Positions 7,738-15,881 of a stretch of 64,000 nucleotides of DNA are shown here, one piece after another. The stretch covers positions 186,001-250,000 of the forward strand of contig NZ_LT835159.1 of assembly GCF_900169715.1 (NCBI RefSeq). The letters run 5' to 3'. The position numbers and the translations under genes were made by a program. This stretch comes from Kocuria massiliensis. Lineage in GTDB: Bacteria; Actinomycetota; Actinomycetes; Actinomycetales; Micrococcaceae. The notes under the pieces were generated by a model, which searched no databases, was not told the origin of the DNA, and saw only the letters and a program-made list of their open reading frames with translations. Numbering within the stretch: position 1 is the first letter of the stretch; every line of letters begins with the position of its first letter.

Positions 7738-7843
7738 TCTTTGTCCGGCCGCTGAGTGCCCTAGATTCCGAAAATTTACTCTCACAGCCCCACCACAGCC
7801 AGGCCAAATGGCCCACAAAAATGGCTCAACGACCGTGGTGGTC

Positions 7844-9166
7844 ATGACTACTTCACCCAGGCACAACACCACGACCGCCGAGCGAGGCGCCCACCTGTCA
7901 CATCCCGGCGAGCAGCCGGGTCATGAGGCGAACCCCGGCCTTCCGGCGGCATCCAGAGTGACGGATATCGGGCGCGATCCCATCGACGTCGACGCCGCCA
8001 CGACGGTTCTGGACGTGACCATTCCGGTCTTTAACGAAGAGTCCGACCTCGAGGCGTGCATTCGCCGTTTGTCCGGATACCTTGCCGAACACAGCCCGTA
8101 TTCCTATTCGGTGACGATCGCCGATAACGCCTCCACGGATAGGACGCTGGTGATCGCGGAGCGTCTTGCCCGCGAAATTCCGCCGGTGCGGGTCGTCCAC
8201 CTGGATCGTAAGGGCCGCGGCAACGCCCTCCGCTCGGTGTGGTCGAATCCCGCGGCGTCGATCCTCGTGTACATGGACGTGGATCTCTCAACCGACCTCG
8301 CGGCCCTCCACCCGTTGATCGCCCCTTTGCTCACTGGCCACTCCGACCTAGCGATCGGCACACGGTTGGCCCGAGGGTCGCGTGTGGTCCGAGGGGCAAA
8401 GCGGGAATTCATTTCTCGTAGTTACAACCTCATGTTGCGAACATTCCTCGGGGCGCATTTTTCCGACGCGCAGTGTGGCTTCAAGGCGATTCGGGCCGAC
8501 GTCGCCCGGCGTCTCATCCCCCACACCGACGACGCCGCATGGTTCTTCGACACCGAGATGTTGGTTCTCGCCGAGAAAGTGGGTCTGCGCCTCGCCGAAG
8601 TGCCGGTGGACTGGACCGATGATCCGAACAGCTCGGTCGACGTCGTGGGGACCGCGATCGACGACGTCAAAGGGATGATTAGGCTCTCGGTCGCGATGGC
8701 CACCGGGCGCATACCAGTCTCGGCCTTGCGCGAAGAGCTCGGCAGGGGCACCATCGCGGGGCAGACGAATGGGCTGTTTTCCCAGGTGGTCCGGTTCGGG
8801 GCCGTGGGCGTCTGCTCCACCCTGGCCTACTTGGTGATCTTTTGGGCGTTTCGACAGGTAGCGGATGCGCAGTGGGCCAATTTTGTGGCCCTCCTCGTGA
8901 CGGCCGTGGCCAATACCGCCGTGAATCGGTTCTTCACCTTCGGTGTGACCGGACGACAGGGCGCGCTGGGGCATCACGTTCAGGGGTTGGTGGTGTTTGG
9001 CCTGGGCTGGGGCCTGACCGCAGGTGCCCTATGGGGCCTGCACCGTGTTGGCACTCCAAGCGTTCCCCTGGAAACGGCCGCACTGATCGTGGCGAACCTC
9101 GCCGCAACGCTCATGAAATTCCTGCTCTTCCGGTGGTGGGTTTTCAATCCGAAGGATCATGCATGA
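7844..9166 (+). CDS. Glycosyltransferase family 2 fused to a GtrA-like membrane domain
   Basis: About 440 residues. The GT2 domain starts at VLDVTIPVFNEESDLEACI (near residue 58), has IADNASTDRT for nucleotide binding and the acidic YMDVDLSTD motif (near 143-151), and later GFKAIRADVARRLIP and an FFDTEMLVLAEK segment, as in dolichol-phosphate-mannose-synthase-like enzymes. From about residue 314, four hydrophobic segments form a GtrA domain, with NTAVNRFFTFG and LLFRWWVFN ends typical of that family. It probably makes or flips a polyprenyl-linked sugar for the GT39 enzyme encoded next. Start is uncertain between ATG 7808 and ATG 7844, neither with a strong ribosome-binding site. The stop overlaps the next start (ATGA). 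Confidence 0.88.
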   Translation: MTTSPRHNTTTAERGAHLSHPGEQPGHEANPGLPAASRVTDIGRDPIDVDAATTVLDVTIPVFNEESDLEACIRRLSGYLAEHSPYSYSVTIADNASTDRTLVIAERLAREIPPVRVVHLDRKGRGNALRSVWSNPAASILVYMDVDLSTDLAALHPLIAPLLTGHSDLAIGTRLARGSRVVRGAKREFISRSYNLMLRTFLGAHFSDAQCGFKAIRADVARRLIPHTDDAAWFFDTEMLVLAEKVGLRLAEVPVDWTDDPNSSVDVVGTAIDDVKGMIRLSVAMATGRIPVSALREELGRGTIAGQTNGLFSQVVRFGAVGVCSTLAYLVIFWAFRQVADAQWANFVALLVTAVANTAVNRFFTFGVTGRQGALGHHVQGLVVFGLGWGLTAGALWGLHRVGTPSVPLETAALIVANLAATLMKFLLFRWWVFNPKDHA

Positions 9167-11229
9167 GCGCCCCAACGACTGCACCCCACCTCGTGACCAA
9201 ACCCCAATCCCAGGAGCCTCCGAACACCATGACGCATCGCACTCGAACCTCCCGTCGGTGGGCACTCTTCACACCACGGGACGGCGACCCCCGCTGGGCA
9301 CGGCCCGCGGTGGCGCTGATGATGATCGGTACCGCGGTACTTTATCTCTGGAATCTGACCATCTCTCAGTACGGAAACTCTTTCTATGCCGCGACCGTTC
9401 GGGCCGGAAGCTCGTCGTGGACGGCGATGCTCTTTGGCTCACTCGATGCCAATAACGGCATCACGGTGGATAAGCCGCCGGCCGCATACTGGATTCCCGC
9501 GCTGTTGGCACGAATTTTCGGTTTCAATTCCTTCACGGTCCTCTTTCCTCAAGCCGTGATGGGCATCGCGGCCGTCTGGTTCCTGTATCTCGCGGTGCGG
9601 CGAACCAACGGCACGGTCGCGGGGTTGATTGCGGGCACCACGATGGCCGTCACTCCGGTTGCCGTGATGATGTTCCGCTTCAATAACCCCGATGCCATGC
9701 TCACCTTGTGCCTCGTATTGGGCGCCTATTTCACGATCCGCGCGATTCAGTCCGGACAGACGGGGCGTTCCCGATCTGGGTGGTGGATGTTCGCCGCGGG
9801 ACTCGTGATTGGTCTGGCCTTCCTGGTCAAGATGTTGCAGGGATTCATGACGATCCCGGCCCTCGTGGTGGCTTTCGCGGTCGCGGCGCAGGCCGGATGG
9901 CTTCGCAAGATTCGCGACGTCGTCATCGCCGGGATCGGTGTGTGCCTTCCCGTGGGCTTGTACGCAACGGTCTTCGCCCTGTGGCCCGAAGGATCCCGGC
10001 CGTACATGGCGGGAACCAACGGAAACTCTTTCTGGGAATTGGTGATGGGCTACAACGGTCTCGCGCGAATCCTCGGACAATCCGGTGGGGGCGCCTCTGA
10101 ACCGGGCGGCTCCGCTGCTGCGCCAGAAGCTGGAGGAACGGCCACCGACGCCGCAGGCGCCGCGATGGGAGGCGCACCGGGTGGCGGTGGTACCGGTTTT
10201 GGTGGCACCACGGGAGTGCTGCGCATGTTCAACTCGGGCTTTGGCTCGGAGATTTCCTGGCTCATTCCCGCGGCCGTCATCATGATGATCGCGGGCCTCT
10301 GGTTCACCCGGTTCGCCCGCCGCACGGATCTCACGCGCGCGGCTCTCATCCTGTGGGGCGGCTGGCTTGTAGTCAACGCCGGAATCTTCTCGTTCATGGA
10401 GGGCACGATCCATCCGTACTACGTGGTGGTGCTGACCCCGGCCATCGGAGCACTCATCGGCATCGGCGCGGTGGAACTCTGGAAGGGTCGAGCTCATTCA
10501 TCGGTTCGGTGGGTACTGAGCATCAGCCTGCTCGCCACAGTGGTGTGGGGATTCGCTCTCATGCAGCGGCAGGCACCCGATTGGTTGCCGTGGGTCCGGT
10601 GGATCATGCTGATTGGCGGATCGCTGACCGCTGTCGCCTGGATGGCTCGTCTCGACGAGATTGGGGTGCGCGGCCTTCGCAAAGGTGGCGTGATCCTGGC
10701 CTTGGCCGCGTTGATCTTCGGCGGGCTGGGGGCCACCTCGTGGGGCGTGGCCACGGCAGGTAACGCCCACTCCGGTTCGATCCCCACCTCGGGTCCCGCG
10801 GTAGCCTCCACACAAGGTGGAATGGGCGGACCTGGAGGAATGGGCACCGCGCCAGGCGGAAGCGGGGACGCAAGCCAAAAGGGCGGCGGCGAGACGAACG
10901 CCGAACTGACCCAGCTGCTGAAGAACGCCGGGACCAAGTACTCCGCGGCGACCATTGGCGCTACGGGAGCGGCCGACCAGATGCTGGCCTCTGACACCGA
11001 AGTCCTGGACATCGGTGGGTGGATGGGATCGGATCCGTACCCCACGCTGGATCAGTTCAAGACCATGGTCCAAAACGGGGACATCAAGTACTTCGTGGCC
11101 GGTGGCATGGGTGGCGGCGGAGGCGCGCCGGGCGGAAGCTCGTCGTCCTCAGCAATCCAGGAGTGGGTTGCCGCTCATTATCAGGCCAAGACGGTAGGAG
11201 GTTCGACCGTGTACGACCTGTCTGCCTGA
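9163..11229 (+). CDS. GT39/ArnT-like membrane glycosyltransferase with Gly-rich insertions
   Basis: A 688-residue polytopic protein. After a charged N-terminus, helix 1 (near 48-66) is followed by the acidic loop typical of the family (LDANNGITVDKPPAAYW) and by RFNNPDAMLTLC, corresponding to conserved GT39/GT83 motifs. Multiple membrane helices extend to about residue 530, then a soluble tail. Three low-complexity Gly-rich stretches are unusual: about residues 308-350 between two helices, about 540-576, and 648-665. It likely transfers a sugar from a polyprenyl-phosphate carrier, supplied by the translationally coupled GT2-GtrA protein, to an extracytoplasmic acceptor. Acceptor unknown. Confidence 0.85.
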   Translation: MSAPTTAPHLVTKPQSQEPPNTMTHRTRTSRRWALFTPRDGDPRWARPAVALMMIGTAVLYLWNLTISQYGNSFYAATVRAGSSSWTAMLFGSLDANNGITVDKPPAAYWIPALLARIFGFNSFTVLFPQAVMGIAAVWFLYLAVRRTNGTVAGLIAGTTMAVTPVAVMMFRFNNPDAMLTLCLVLGAYFTIRAIQSGQTGRSRSGWWMFAAGLVIGLAFLVKMLQGFMTIPALVVAFAVAAQAGWLRKIRDVVIAGIGVCLPVGLYATVFALWPEGSRPYMAGTNGNSFWELVMGYNGLARILGQSGGGASEPGGSAAAPEAGGTATDAAGAAMGGAPGGGGTGFGGTTGVLRMFNSGFGSEISWLIPAAVIMMIAGLWFTRFARRTDLTRAALILWGGWLVVNAGIFSFMEGTIHPYYVVVLTPAIGALIGIGAVELWKGRAHSSVRWVLSISLLATVVWGFALMQRQAPDWLPWVRWIMLIGGSLTAVAWMARLDEIGVRGLRKGGVILALAALIFGGLGATSWGVATAGNAHSGSIPTSGPAVASTQGGMGGPGGMGTAPGGSGDASQKGGGETNAELTQLLKNAGTKYSAATIGATGAADQMLASDTEVLDIGGWMGSDPYPTLDQFKTMVQNGDIKYFVAGGMGGGGGAPGGSSSSSAIQEWVAAHYQAKTVGGSTVYDLSA

Positions 11230-11248
11230 ATCCCTCCTCAGAACGGTG

Positions 11249-11280
11249 CGGCCCCGGCGCTCTGGTGAGTGCCGGGGCCG
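11249..11280 (+). terminator. Terminator hairpin between convergent genes
   Basis: A perfect 10-bp stem, CGGCCCCGGC (11249-11258) and GCCGGGGCCG (11271-11280), lies 20 nt after the GT39 stop and 20 nt before the TetR gene end. A short T/C-rich stretch follows. It could serve both convergent genes. Confidence 0.6.
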
Positions 11281-11299
11281 TCGTCTGTCACAGGGTGGT

Positions 11300-11908
11300 C
11301 TACTTCAGGTGCTCGTCCATGTTGAGCACGCCGCCCCACGCGAATCGAATGAGCACTTCGCTGAGTTTCGTCTGCTCCTCTTCGGTCTCGGCGGCGCCGA
11401 TGATCTTCACCGCTTCCAGGACCGCGCTCATGATGGCGTGGGCGCAGAGACGGCACGAGGCAAGGTCCGTGAATCGAGATTCCTCGCGCAACACGTCGGT
11501 GAGGGTATCTACGAGTCCGTCGCGGAGCGAATTAACACGTTGGGCGACGTCGGGCCACTTCAGCATGTCGGATTCGAAGAGCAGCTTGTAGGCATCTGGT
11601 TGCGTGACCACGAGTTCGGTGAGCACCCTGATGGTTTGCTCGGTCCGTTCGTAGGATGTGAGGTCGCCCGCGCGCAGAGGGGTGAGAGCCTTGTCCAGGA
11701 ATTGCTCGGTGCAGTTCTCGACGACGCTGAGGTAGAGGTCGTCCTTGCTCTTGAAATAGCGATAGAGGAATGGCTTGGAGAGCTTCGCGCCGTCGGCGAT
11801 CTCGTCCATGGTGGTGTTGTGGAACCCGCTCCGCGCAAAGATCTCTCGGGCAGTGTCGATGATGCTCTTGCGGGCTTGTTCGTCGTCCGTGCGCCGTTTC
11901 CGGGGCAT
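11300..11908 (-). CDS. TetR family transcriptional regulator
   Basis: A 202-residue protein. The N-terminal TetR DNA-binding domain is clear: SIIDTAREIFARSGFHNTTM, then DEIADGAKLSKPFLYRYFKS and KDDLYLSVVENC (residues about 15-65). The C-terminal all-helical ligand domain is of undetermined specificity. The ATG at 11908 is preceded by GAGGAG at 6 nt; an in-frame TTG two codons upstream overlaps that site and is rejected. No obvious divergent target gene: the upstream neighbour, an ArgE-like deacetylase, lies on the same strand 93 nt away, so the two could be co-transcribed. Regulated genes unknown. Confidence 0.9.
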   Translation of the reverse strand: MPRKRRTDDEQARKSIIDTAREIFARSGFHNTTMDEIADGAKLSKPFLYRYFKSKDDLYLSVVENCTEQFLDKALTPLRAGDLTSYERTEQTIRVLTELVVTQPDAYKLLFESDMLKWPDVAQRVNSLRDGLVDTLTDVLREESRFTDLASCRLCAHAIMSAVLEAVKIIGAAETEEEQTKLSEVLIRFAWGGVLNMDEHLK

Positions 11909-12001
11909 GTCCAACTCCTCATTGTGTCTCGGTTCGAATCCGCCTCGGCGCCTCGCCTCGTCATCGTGACGCGCTCGCCGCAGAGGTTCGTCTGGTCCTA
12001 G

Positions 12002-13276
12002 TTAGTGGTCTACGGCGGTCTTCTTGAGAAGAGTCGCCACGAATTTCTCACAGGCATCGATCTGGGTCAGTTCGACCCACTCGTTTTCCGTGTGGGCCTG
12101 TGCGATAGACCCTGGGCCGCAAACGATGGCGGGAATACCCGCCGAGAAGTATTGGCCGCCTTCCGTCCCGTAGGAAACGTGTGTGGATTCGCCGCCGCCG
12201 TCGAGGACCGCTCCCAGCTCCTGAGCGAAGGCGACGATGGGATCTTGCAGATCGGTCTGGAGCGCCGGCACCTTGGCGAGAATCTCGAAATCGACGCCGA
12301 CCTGCGAGAGGGCCTTCTCATCCGCTCCGCCGAGGCCACGCACTCGCTCGACGTCGGAGCGGAGCTTCGGTTCGATCTCGTTGCGCAGATACTCGCGAAT
12401 GGTCTCAGCAAGCTCTTCCGGGGAAGTCTCCGGAACGATCCGGAAATCGTATTCCAAGACGCACCGGTCCGCGACAATGTTGTACGCCGATCCTCCGCGC
12501 GCCAGATTAACCCCACCCGTGGTGTACGGGATGTTGAAGCCTTCCACGTGCGGGCCGTTCTCGCGCAGGTCATCCGTGAGCTGGTTGAAGAAGTGGATGA
12601 ATTCGCCGGCGTATCGCACGGCGTTGATGCCCTGAGGCGCCAGCGAGGAGTGTTTGGGGACGCCGCGGAAGGTGAGCCGCCCTCGTTGCGGAGCCTTATG
12701 CGCCACCACGATATTCATCAGCGTCGGCTCACCGACGATGGCGTATCGAGGACGGATGCCCCGGGAGGTGAATTCCTCGATCATTCGGGGTGCGCCGAGA
12801 CATCCGAGCTCTTCGTCGTACGTGAATGCATAGTGGATGGGCTCGCGAAGATCGGTTTCGACGAAGCGCGGCAACATCCACAGGGCCACGCCGATGAAGG
12901 ATTTCATGTCGGCCGCGCCCCGGGCGTATAGCTTGCCGTCGCGGATGGTTGGCTCGAAGGGGTCGGTGTCCCACGGTTGGCCCTCGACCGGCACCACGTC
13001 CGTGTGACCCGAGAGGACGACGCCGCCAGAGGTGGATCCGTCGGCTGCCGGGATCGTAGCGAAAAGGTTGGCGCGCTCGCCGTCGTCGGAATAGGTCCGG
13101 TGGGTCGGGATGTCGAAGCGAGCGAAGGCCGCCTCTAGGTACTCGATGAGCCGGAGGTTGGAAGTTTCGCTGATCGAGTCGTGGCGCAGGAGATCGTAGA
13201 TCGTCTCCAGGGAGGCGGGGGCCTCACGGTTCGTCGAGTTGCTGTTCAGTGTCGTGGATTCCTGATAGTCGCCCAT
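12002..13276 (-). CDS. argE: Acetylornithine deacetylase (M20 metallopeptidase family)
   Basis: A 424-residue M20 dimetal hydrolase closest in pattern to ArgE: it removes the acetyl group of N-acetylornithine or a related N-acyl amino acid in the cytosol. Metal and catalytic residues are visible: His91 and Asp93 in SGHTDVVPVEG, Asp123 in RGAADMKSF, Glu155/Glu156 in YDEELGC, and a GEPT metal-site motif. The lid/dimerisation domain occupies roughly residues 190-305. Actinobacteria usually recycle acetyl groups through ArgJ, so this stand-alone copy may act on another acyl substrate. No arg genes are nearby. Confidence 0.85.
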   Translation of the reverse strand: MGDYQESTTLNSNSTNREAPASLETIYDLLRHDSISETSNLRLIEYLEAAFARFDIPTHRTYSDDGERANLFATIPAADGSTSGGVVLSGHTDVVPVEGQPWDTDPFEPTIRDGKLYARGAADMKSFIGVALWMLPRFVETDLREPIHYAFTYDEELGCLGAPRMIEEFTSRGIRPRYAIVGEPTLMNIVVAHKAPQRGRLTFRGVPKHSSLAPQGINAVRYAGEFIHFFNQLTDDLRENGPHVEGFNIPYTTGGVNLARGGSAYNIVADRCVLEYDFRIVPETSPEELAETIREYLRNEIEPKLRSDVERVRGLGGADEKALSQVGVDFEILAKVPALQTDLQDPIVAFAQELGAVLDGGGESTHVSYGTEGGQYFSAGIPAIVCGPGSIAQAHTENEWVELTQIDACEKFVATLLKKTAVDH

Positions 13277-13594
13277 GTCACCAGCCTAGTCGGAGCCTAC
13301 GTGCGGCATTCGTTTGTTCCTTAGGTCGGTCAACACGACGACGTGAAACGCGAAAGAGCTGGGTTGCCGCGCACGAGACCGCATCGATTTGGGGGGATGG
13401 ATGCCGCCAGTGAACTCCGAGGCTTTTGAGCGGATGGTCTATGGGGGTCTCATCACGCTGCAACGGATTGCCGCACTTTGTGTCTCGACAACCCAGCCAA
13501 GTCAAAGGTAGTGGGGGCGATTGGTGCAGGGCCTCTTTATTTCAAGAAGTTAAGCAGGATGGTCCAATTTTTATATTGGACTCGAAAGTAGTCT
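13277..13594. other. Intergenic region with a small hairpin near the flavin reductase 3' end
   Basis: No supported gene in about 318 nt. Near its right end GTCCAAT (13562-13568) and ATTGGAC (13575-13581) form a 7-bp stem with a TTTTAT loop, 14 nt beyond the flavin reductase stop. It is a weak terminator candidate for that minus-strand gene. This stretch is visibly more AT-rich than its surroundings. Confidence 0.4.
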
Positions 13595-14116
13595 TTAGAT
13601 CATGTACGAGTGATCACCCAGTGAGTGGAAGGCCCTGCGGTGGTACACCAAGGGGGTTCCCGGGTCCTCGTTGCGCGAGGCTTCGAGGACCTCCGCCGTG
13701 AAGACGAGGGCCGGTCCTGCTTGGGCCTGAGTAAGGGTGCGGCAGCGCAAAACCCGGCTGACATCGGTGAGCAACGGCTCGCCGGTCGGAAGAGTCTTCC
13801 AGTTCATGGCGTCCCCAAATCGAGGGGCCCCGTGGGTCGCGAAAACCTTGGCGAGCTCGACGTTTTCGGCATCCAAAAGGTGCACCAAGAATGTTTTTGC
13901 ATCCGCGATATACGCCGCGGAACCTCGTCGGGCGGCCAGGGAAAAGCCAAGGATTGCCGGGTCCGCCGAAATGGAGGAAACCGATGACGCCGTGAGCCCA
14001 ACCGGGCCTTGATCGCTGTCCGCGGTGATGATCGCTACGCCTGCCGGGTGGTGTCCGAAAATTTCCTTGAAAATTTCGGTGATCGTGTCCTGGTTCTCTG
14101 GACTCGCCTGAGTCAT
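13595..14116 (-). CDS. Flavin reductase-like FMN-binding protein
   Basis: A 173-residue protein. FGHHPAGVAIITADSDQGPVG and LTASSVSSISADPAILGFSL are the hallmark segments of the HpaC/DIM6 flavin-reductase fold, followed by FLVHLLDAENVELAKVFATH and a C-terminal YHRRAFHSLG. Such proteins reduce FMN or FAD with NAD(P)H and feed a monooxygenase, or use bound flavin directly. The ATG at 14116 follows GAAAGGAC. No partner oxygenase is adjacent, so it may be a general flavin reductase. Upstream lies the terminator of the UDP-glucose dehydrogenase gene, so it is transcribed on its own. Confidence 0.88.
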   Translation of the reverse strand: MTQASPENQDTITEIFKEIFGHHPAGVAIITADSDQGPVGLTASSVSSISADPAILGFSLAARRGSAAYIADAKTFLVHLLDAENVELAKVFATHGAPRFGDAMNWKTLPTGEPLLTDVSRVLRCRTLTQAQAGPALVFTAEVLEASRNEDPGTPLVYHRRAFHSLGDHSYMI

Positions 14117-14217
14117 CGATCGTCCTTTCAGCGGTGCTCCGTGCGCGCGCAAGGTATGCCTTCACGGTCACGATAGATCGGCCGACGGAGTGGCCTCACG
14201 GTGAGTCGGATTCTTAC

Positions 14218-14266
14218 GCCCCGTCTCTGAATGTGACTCGATTGTGAATCCGAGTCACGACGGGGC
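14218..14266 (-). terminator. Two-tier hairpin terminator of the UDP-glucose dehydrogenase gene
   Basis: Outer arms GCCCCGTC (14218-14225) and GACGGGGC (14259-14266) and inner arms GTGACTCG (14233-14240) and CGAGTCAC (14251-14258) are all exact complements, giving an extended stem with a 7-nt internal bulge. It lies 27 nt beyond the stop codon on the minus strand. Confidence 0.7.
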
Positions 14267-14292
14267 GCTCACTCACCCTGTACCGCTTGAGG

Positions 14293-15717
14293 TTACCCGG
14301 CGGGCAGCTCCGAGGGGAGTGGCGATGCTGCCGGGCGTGGGGACGGGCCGTGGCTGGCAGGCACGACCGGGTCGAAGGGCATGCCGGGGACGGCGGTCCG
14401 TCGACCAATGGAGGAGTAGCTGAATCCTGCCTCGGCGACTCGTGCGGGCTCGTAGAGATTCCTGCCGTCGACGATGACTCGTCCCTTCATGCGGGAGGCC
14501 AGGAGGTCGGCATCGAAGACTCGGAATTCTTCCCATTCGGTGCAGATCGCGAGGGCGTCGGCACCGGCGAGGGCGTCAAAACTACTGTCGGCGAAGGTGA
14601 TGGCTGCCGCGTCGTCGCCGAGGGCTGCCCGGAAGGTCTCCGCAGCAACGGGGTCGTAGGCCCGGACGTTGGCGCCGGCTTCGATCAAGGAGCGCACGAG
14701 GGAGAGGGAGGGCGCTTCGCGAACGTCGTCGGTCTTGGGCTTGAAGGACAGCCCCCAGACGGCCACGGTCGCGCCGGCCATGTGGGGCATGGCTTCGGTG
14801 AGTTTGTGGAACATCGCGGATTTCTGGTGGTTGTTGACGCCGTCCACGGCTTCAAGGATGCGCGGCTGGCATCCCGTGGTGCGCGCGGTGTGGGCGAGGG
14901 CCGCGACATCCTTGGGGAAGCACGAGCCACCGTAACCGGCTCCGGCGTAGAGGAATTTGTAGCCGATCCGTGAGTCCGAGCCGATGCCCACACGGATTTT
15001 TTCGATGTCCGCGCCGGTGGCTTCGGCGATGGCCGCGATTTCGTTCATGAAGCTGATCTTGGTTGCCAGCATCGCGTTGGCGGCGTACTTGGTCATCTCG
15101 GCCGAGGCGATGTCCATCGCGAGGATCTTCTCGTGTTGCCGATTGAACGGTTCGTAGACGTCACGCATGGTGCGTTCGTCCAGTGCGGAGGAAGTGCCGA
15201 TGACGATCCGTTCTCCGTGCTTGAAGTCCTGGATCGCCGCCCCTTCCTTCAAGAATTCCGGGTTGGAGCAGACCGTGACGCGGTGGTCGACGCCGCGATG
15301 GGCCAGGCCCGCGTTGATGATGTTCTGCACTCGATCCGCGGTGCCGACCGGAACGGTGGATTTATCGACCACGAGGAGTTGGTGGTCAACGAGACGTCCG
15401 ACGTCGCGGGCCACTGAATCGACGTAGCGAAGGTCCGCGGATCCATCCGAGCTTTGAGGGGTGCCGACGGCGATGAAGGCGACCCGCGCCTCGGCCAAAC
15501 CGTCCGCGGCGGAAGTGGTGAACTCGAGTCGGCCCTGGTTCGCGTTGGTCCGGATCATCTCGTCCAAGCCAGGTTCCCAAATGGGGCAGATCCCTGCTTG
15601 AAGGGATTCGACGCGTCGTGGATCGACGTCGATGCACGTGACGTGGTGGCCGCCGTCGGCCAAACATGCACCGGTCACCAGACCGACGTAACCGGACCCG
15701 AAAATTGCGATTCTCAT
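14293..15717 (-). CDS. ugd: UDP-glucose 6-dehydrogenase
   Basis: A 474-residue cytosolic enzyme that oxidises UDP-glucose to UDP-glucuronate with two NAD+ for cell-surface polysaccharide synthesis. It starts with the NAD-binding MRIAIFGSGYVGLVTGACLA and has DKSTVPVGTADRV, SNPEFLKEGAAIQDF and the catalytic cysteine (Cys266) in GAGYGGSCFPKD. The UDP-binding C-terminal domain follows, ending with VIVDGRNLYEP and a Pro/Ala-rich tail of about 40 residues beyond the usual family end. UDP-N-acetyl-mannosamine dehydrogenase is the main alternative, but the motifs fit Ugd better. Monocistronic between two hairpins; no capsule genes adjacent. Confidence 0.93.
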   Translation of the reverse strand: MRIAIFGSGYVGLVTGACLADGGHHVTCIDVDPRRVESLQAGICPIWEPGLDEMIRTNANQGRLEFTTSAADGLAEARVAFIAVGTPQSSDGSADLRYVDSVARDVGRLVDHQLLVVDKSTVPVGTADRVQNIINAGLAHRGVDHRVTVCSNPEFLKEGAAIQDFKHGERIVIGTSSALDERTMRDVYEPFNRQHEKILAMDIASAEMTKYAANAMLATKISFMNEIAAIAEATGADIEKIRVGIGSDSRIGYKFLYAGAGYGGSCFPKDVAALAHTARTTGCQPRILEAVDGVNNHQKSAMFHKLTEAMPHMAGATVAVWGLSFKPKTDDVREAPSLSLVRSLIEAGANVRAYDPVAAETFRAALGDDAAAITFADSSFDALAGADALAICTEWEEFRVFDADLLASRMKGRVIVDGRNLYEPARVAEAGFSYSSIGRRTAVPGMPFDPVVPASHGPSPRPAASPLPSELPAG

Positions 15718-15841
15718 ACTCAGCGTCCTTCGACCGTGGGAGAACCCGCCGCAACGGATTCCTCATCGATCCACGGTAAACGCGTGGACACTACGCGGAG
15801 TTGAACATCCCGTGACGAGCCGCGGAAGCTCTCACGACGAT

Positions 15842-15876
15842 GTGGCGCGCCGGCCCTCCGCGGGACGGCGCGCCAC
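15842..15876 (-). terminator. Terminator of the HtaA surface-protein gene
   Basis: An 11-bp perfect stem, GTGGCGCGCCG (15842-15852) and CGGCGCGCCAC (15866-15876), sits 6 nt beyond the minus-strand stop codon. GC-rich without a T-tract. Confidence 0.55.
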
Positions 15877-15881
15877 GGGCG

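Noticed and set aside
9439-10497. A 352-codon minus-strand frame inside the GT39 gene
   Set aside because: Antisense shadow in a high-GC gene; low-complexity His/Arg/Gly composition and no homology.
13278-13505. A 75-codon minus-strand gene upstream of argE
   Set aside because: No ribosome-binding site or recognisable sequence; composition is that of a chance frame.
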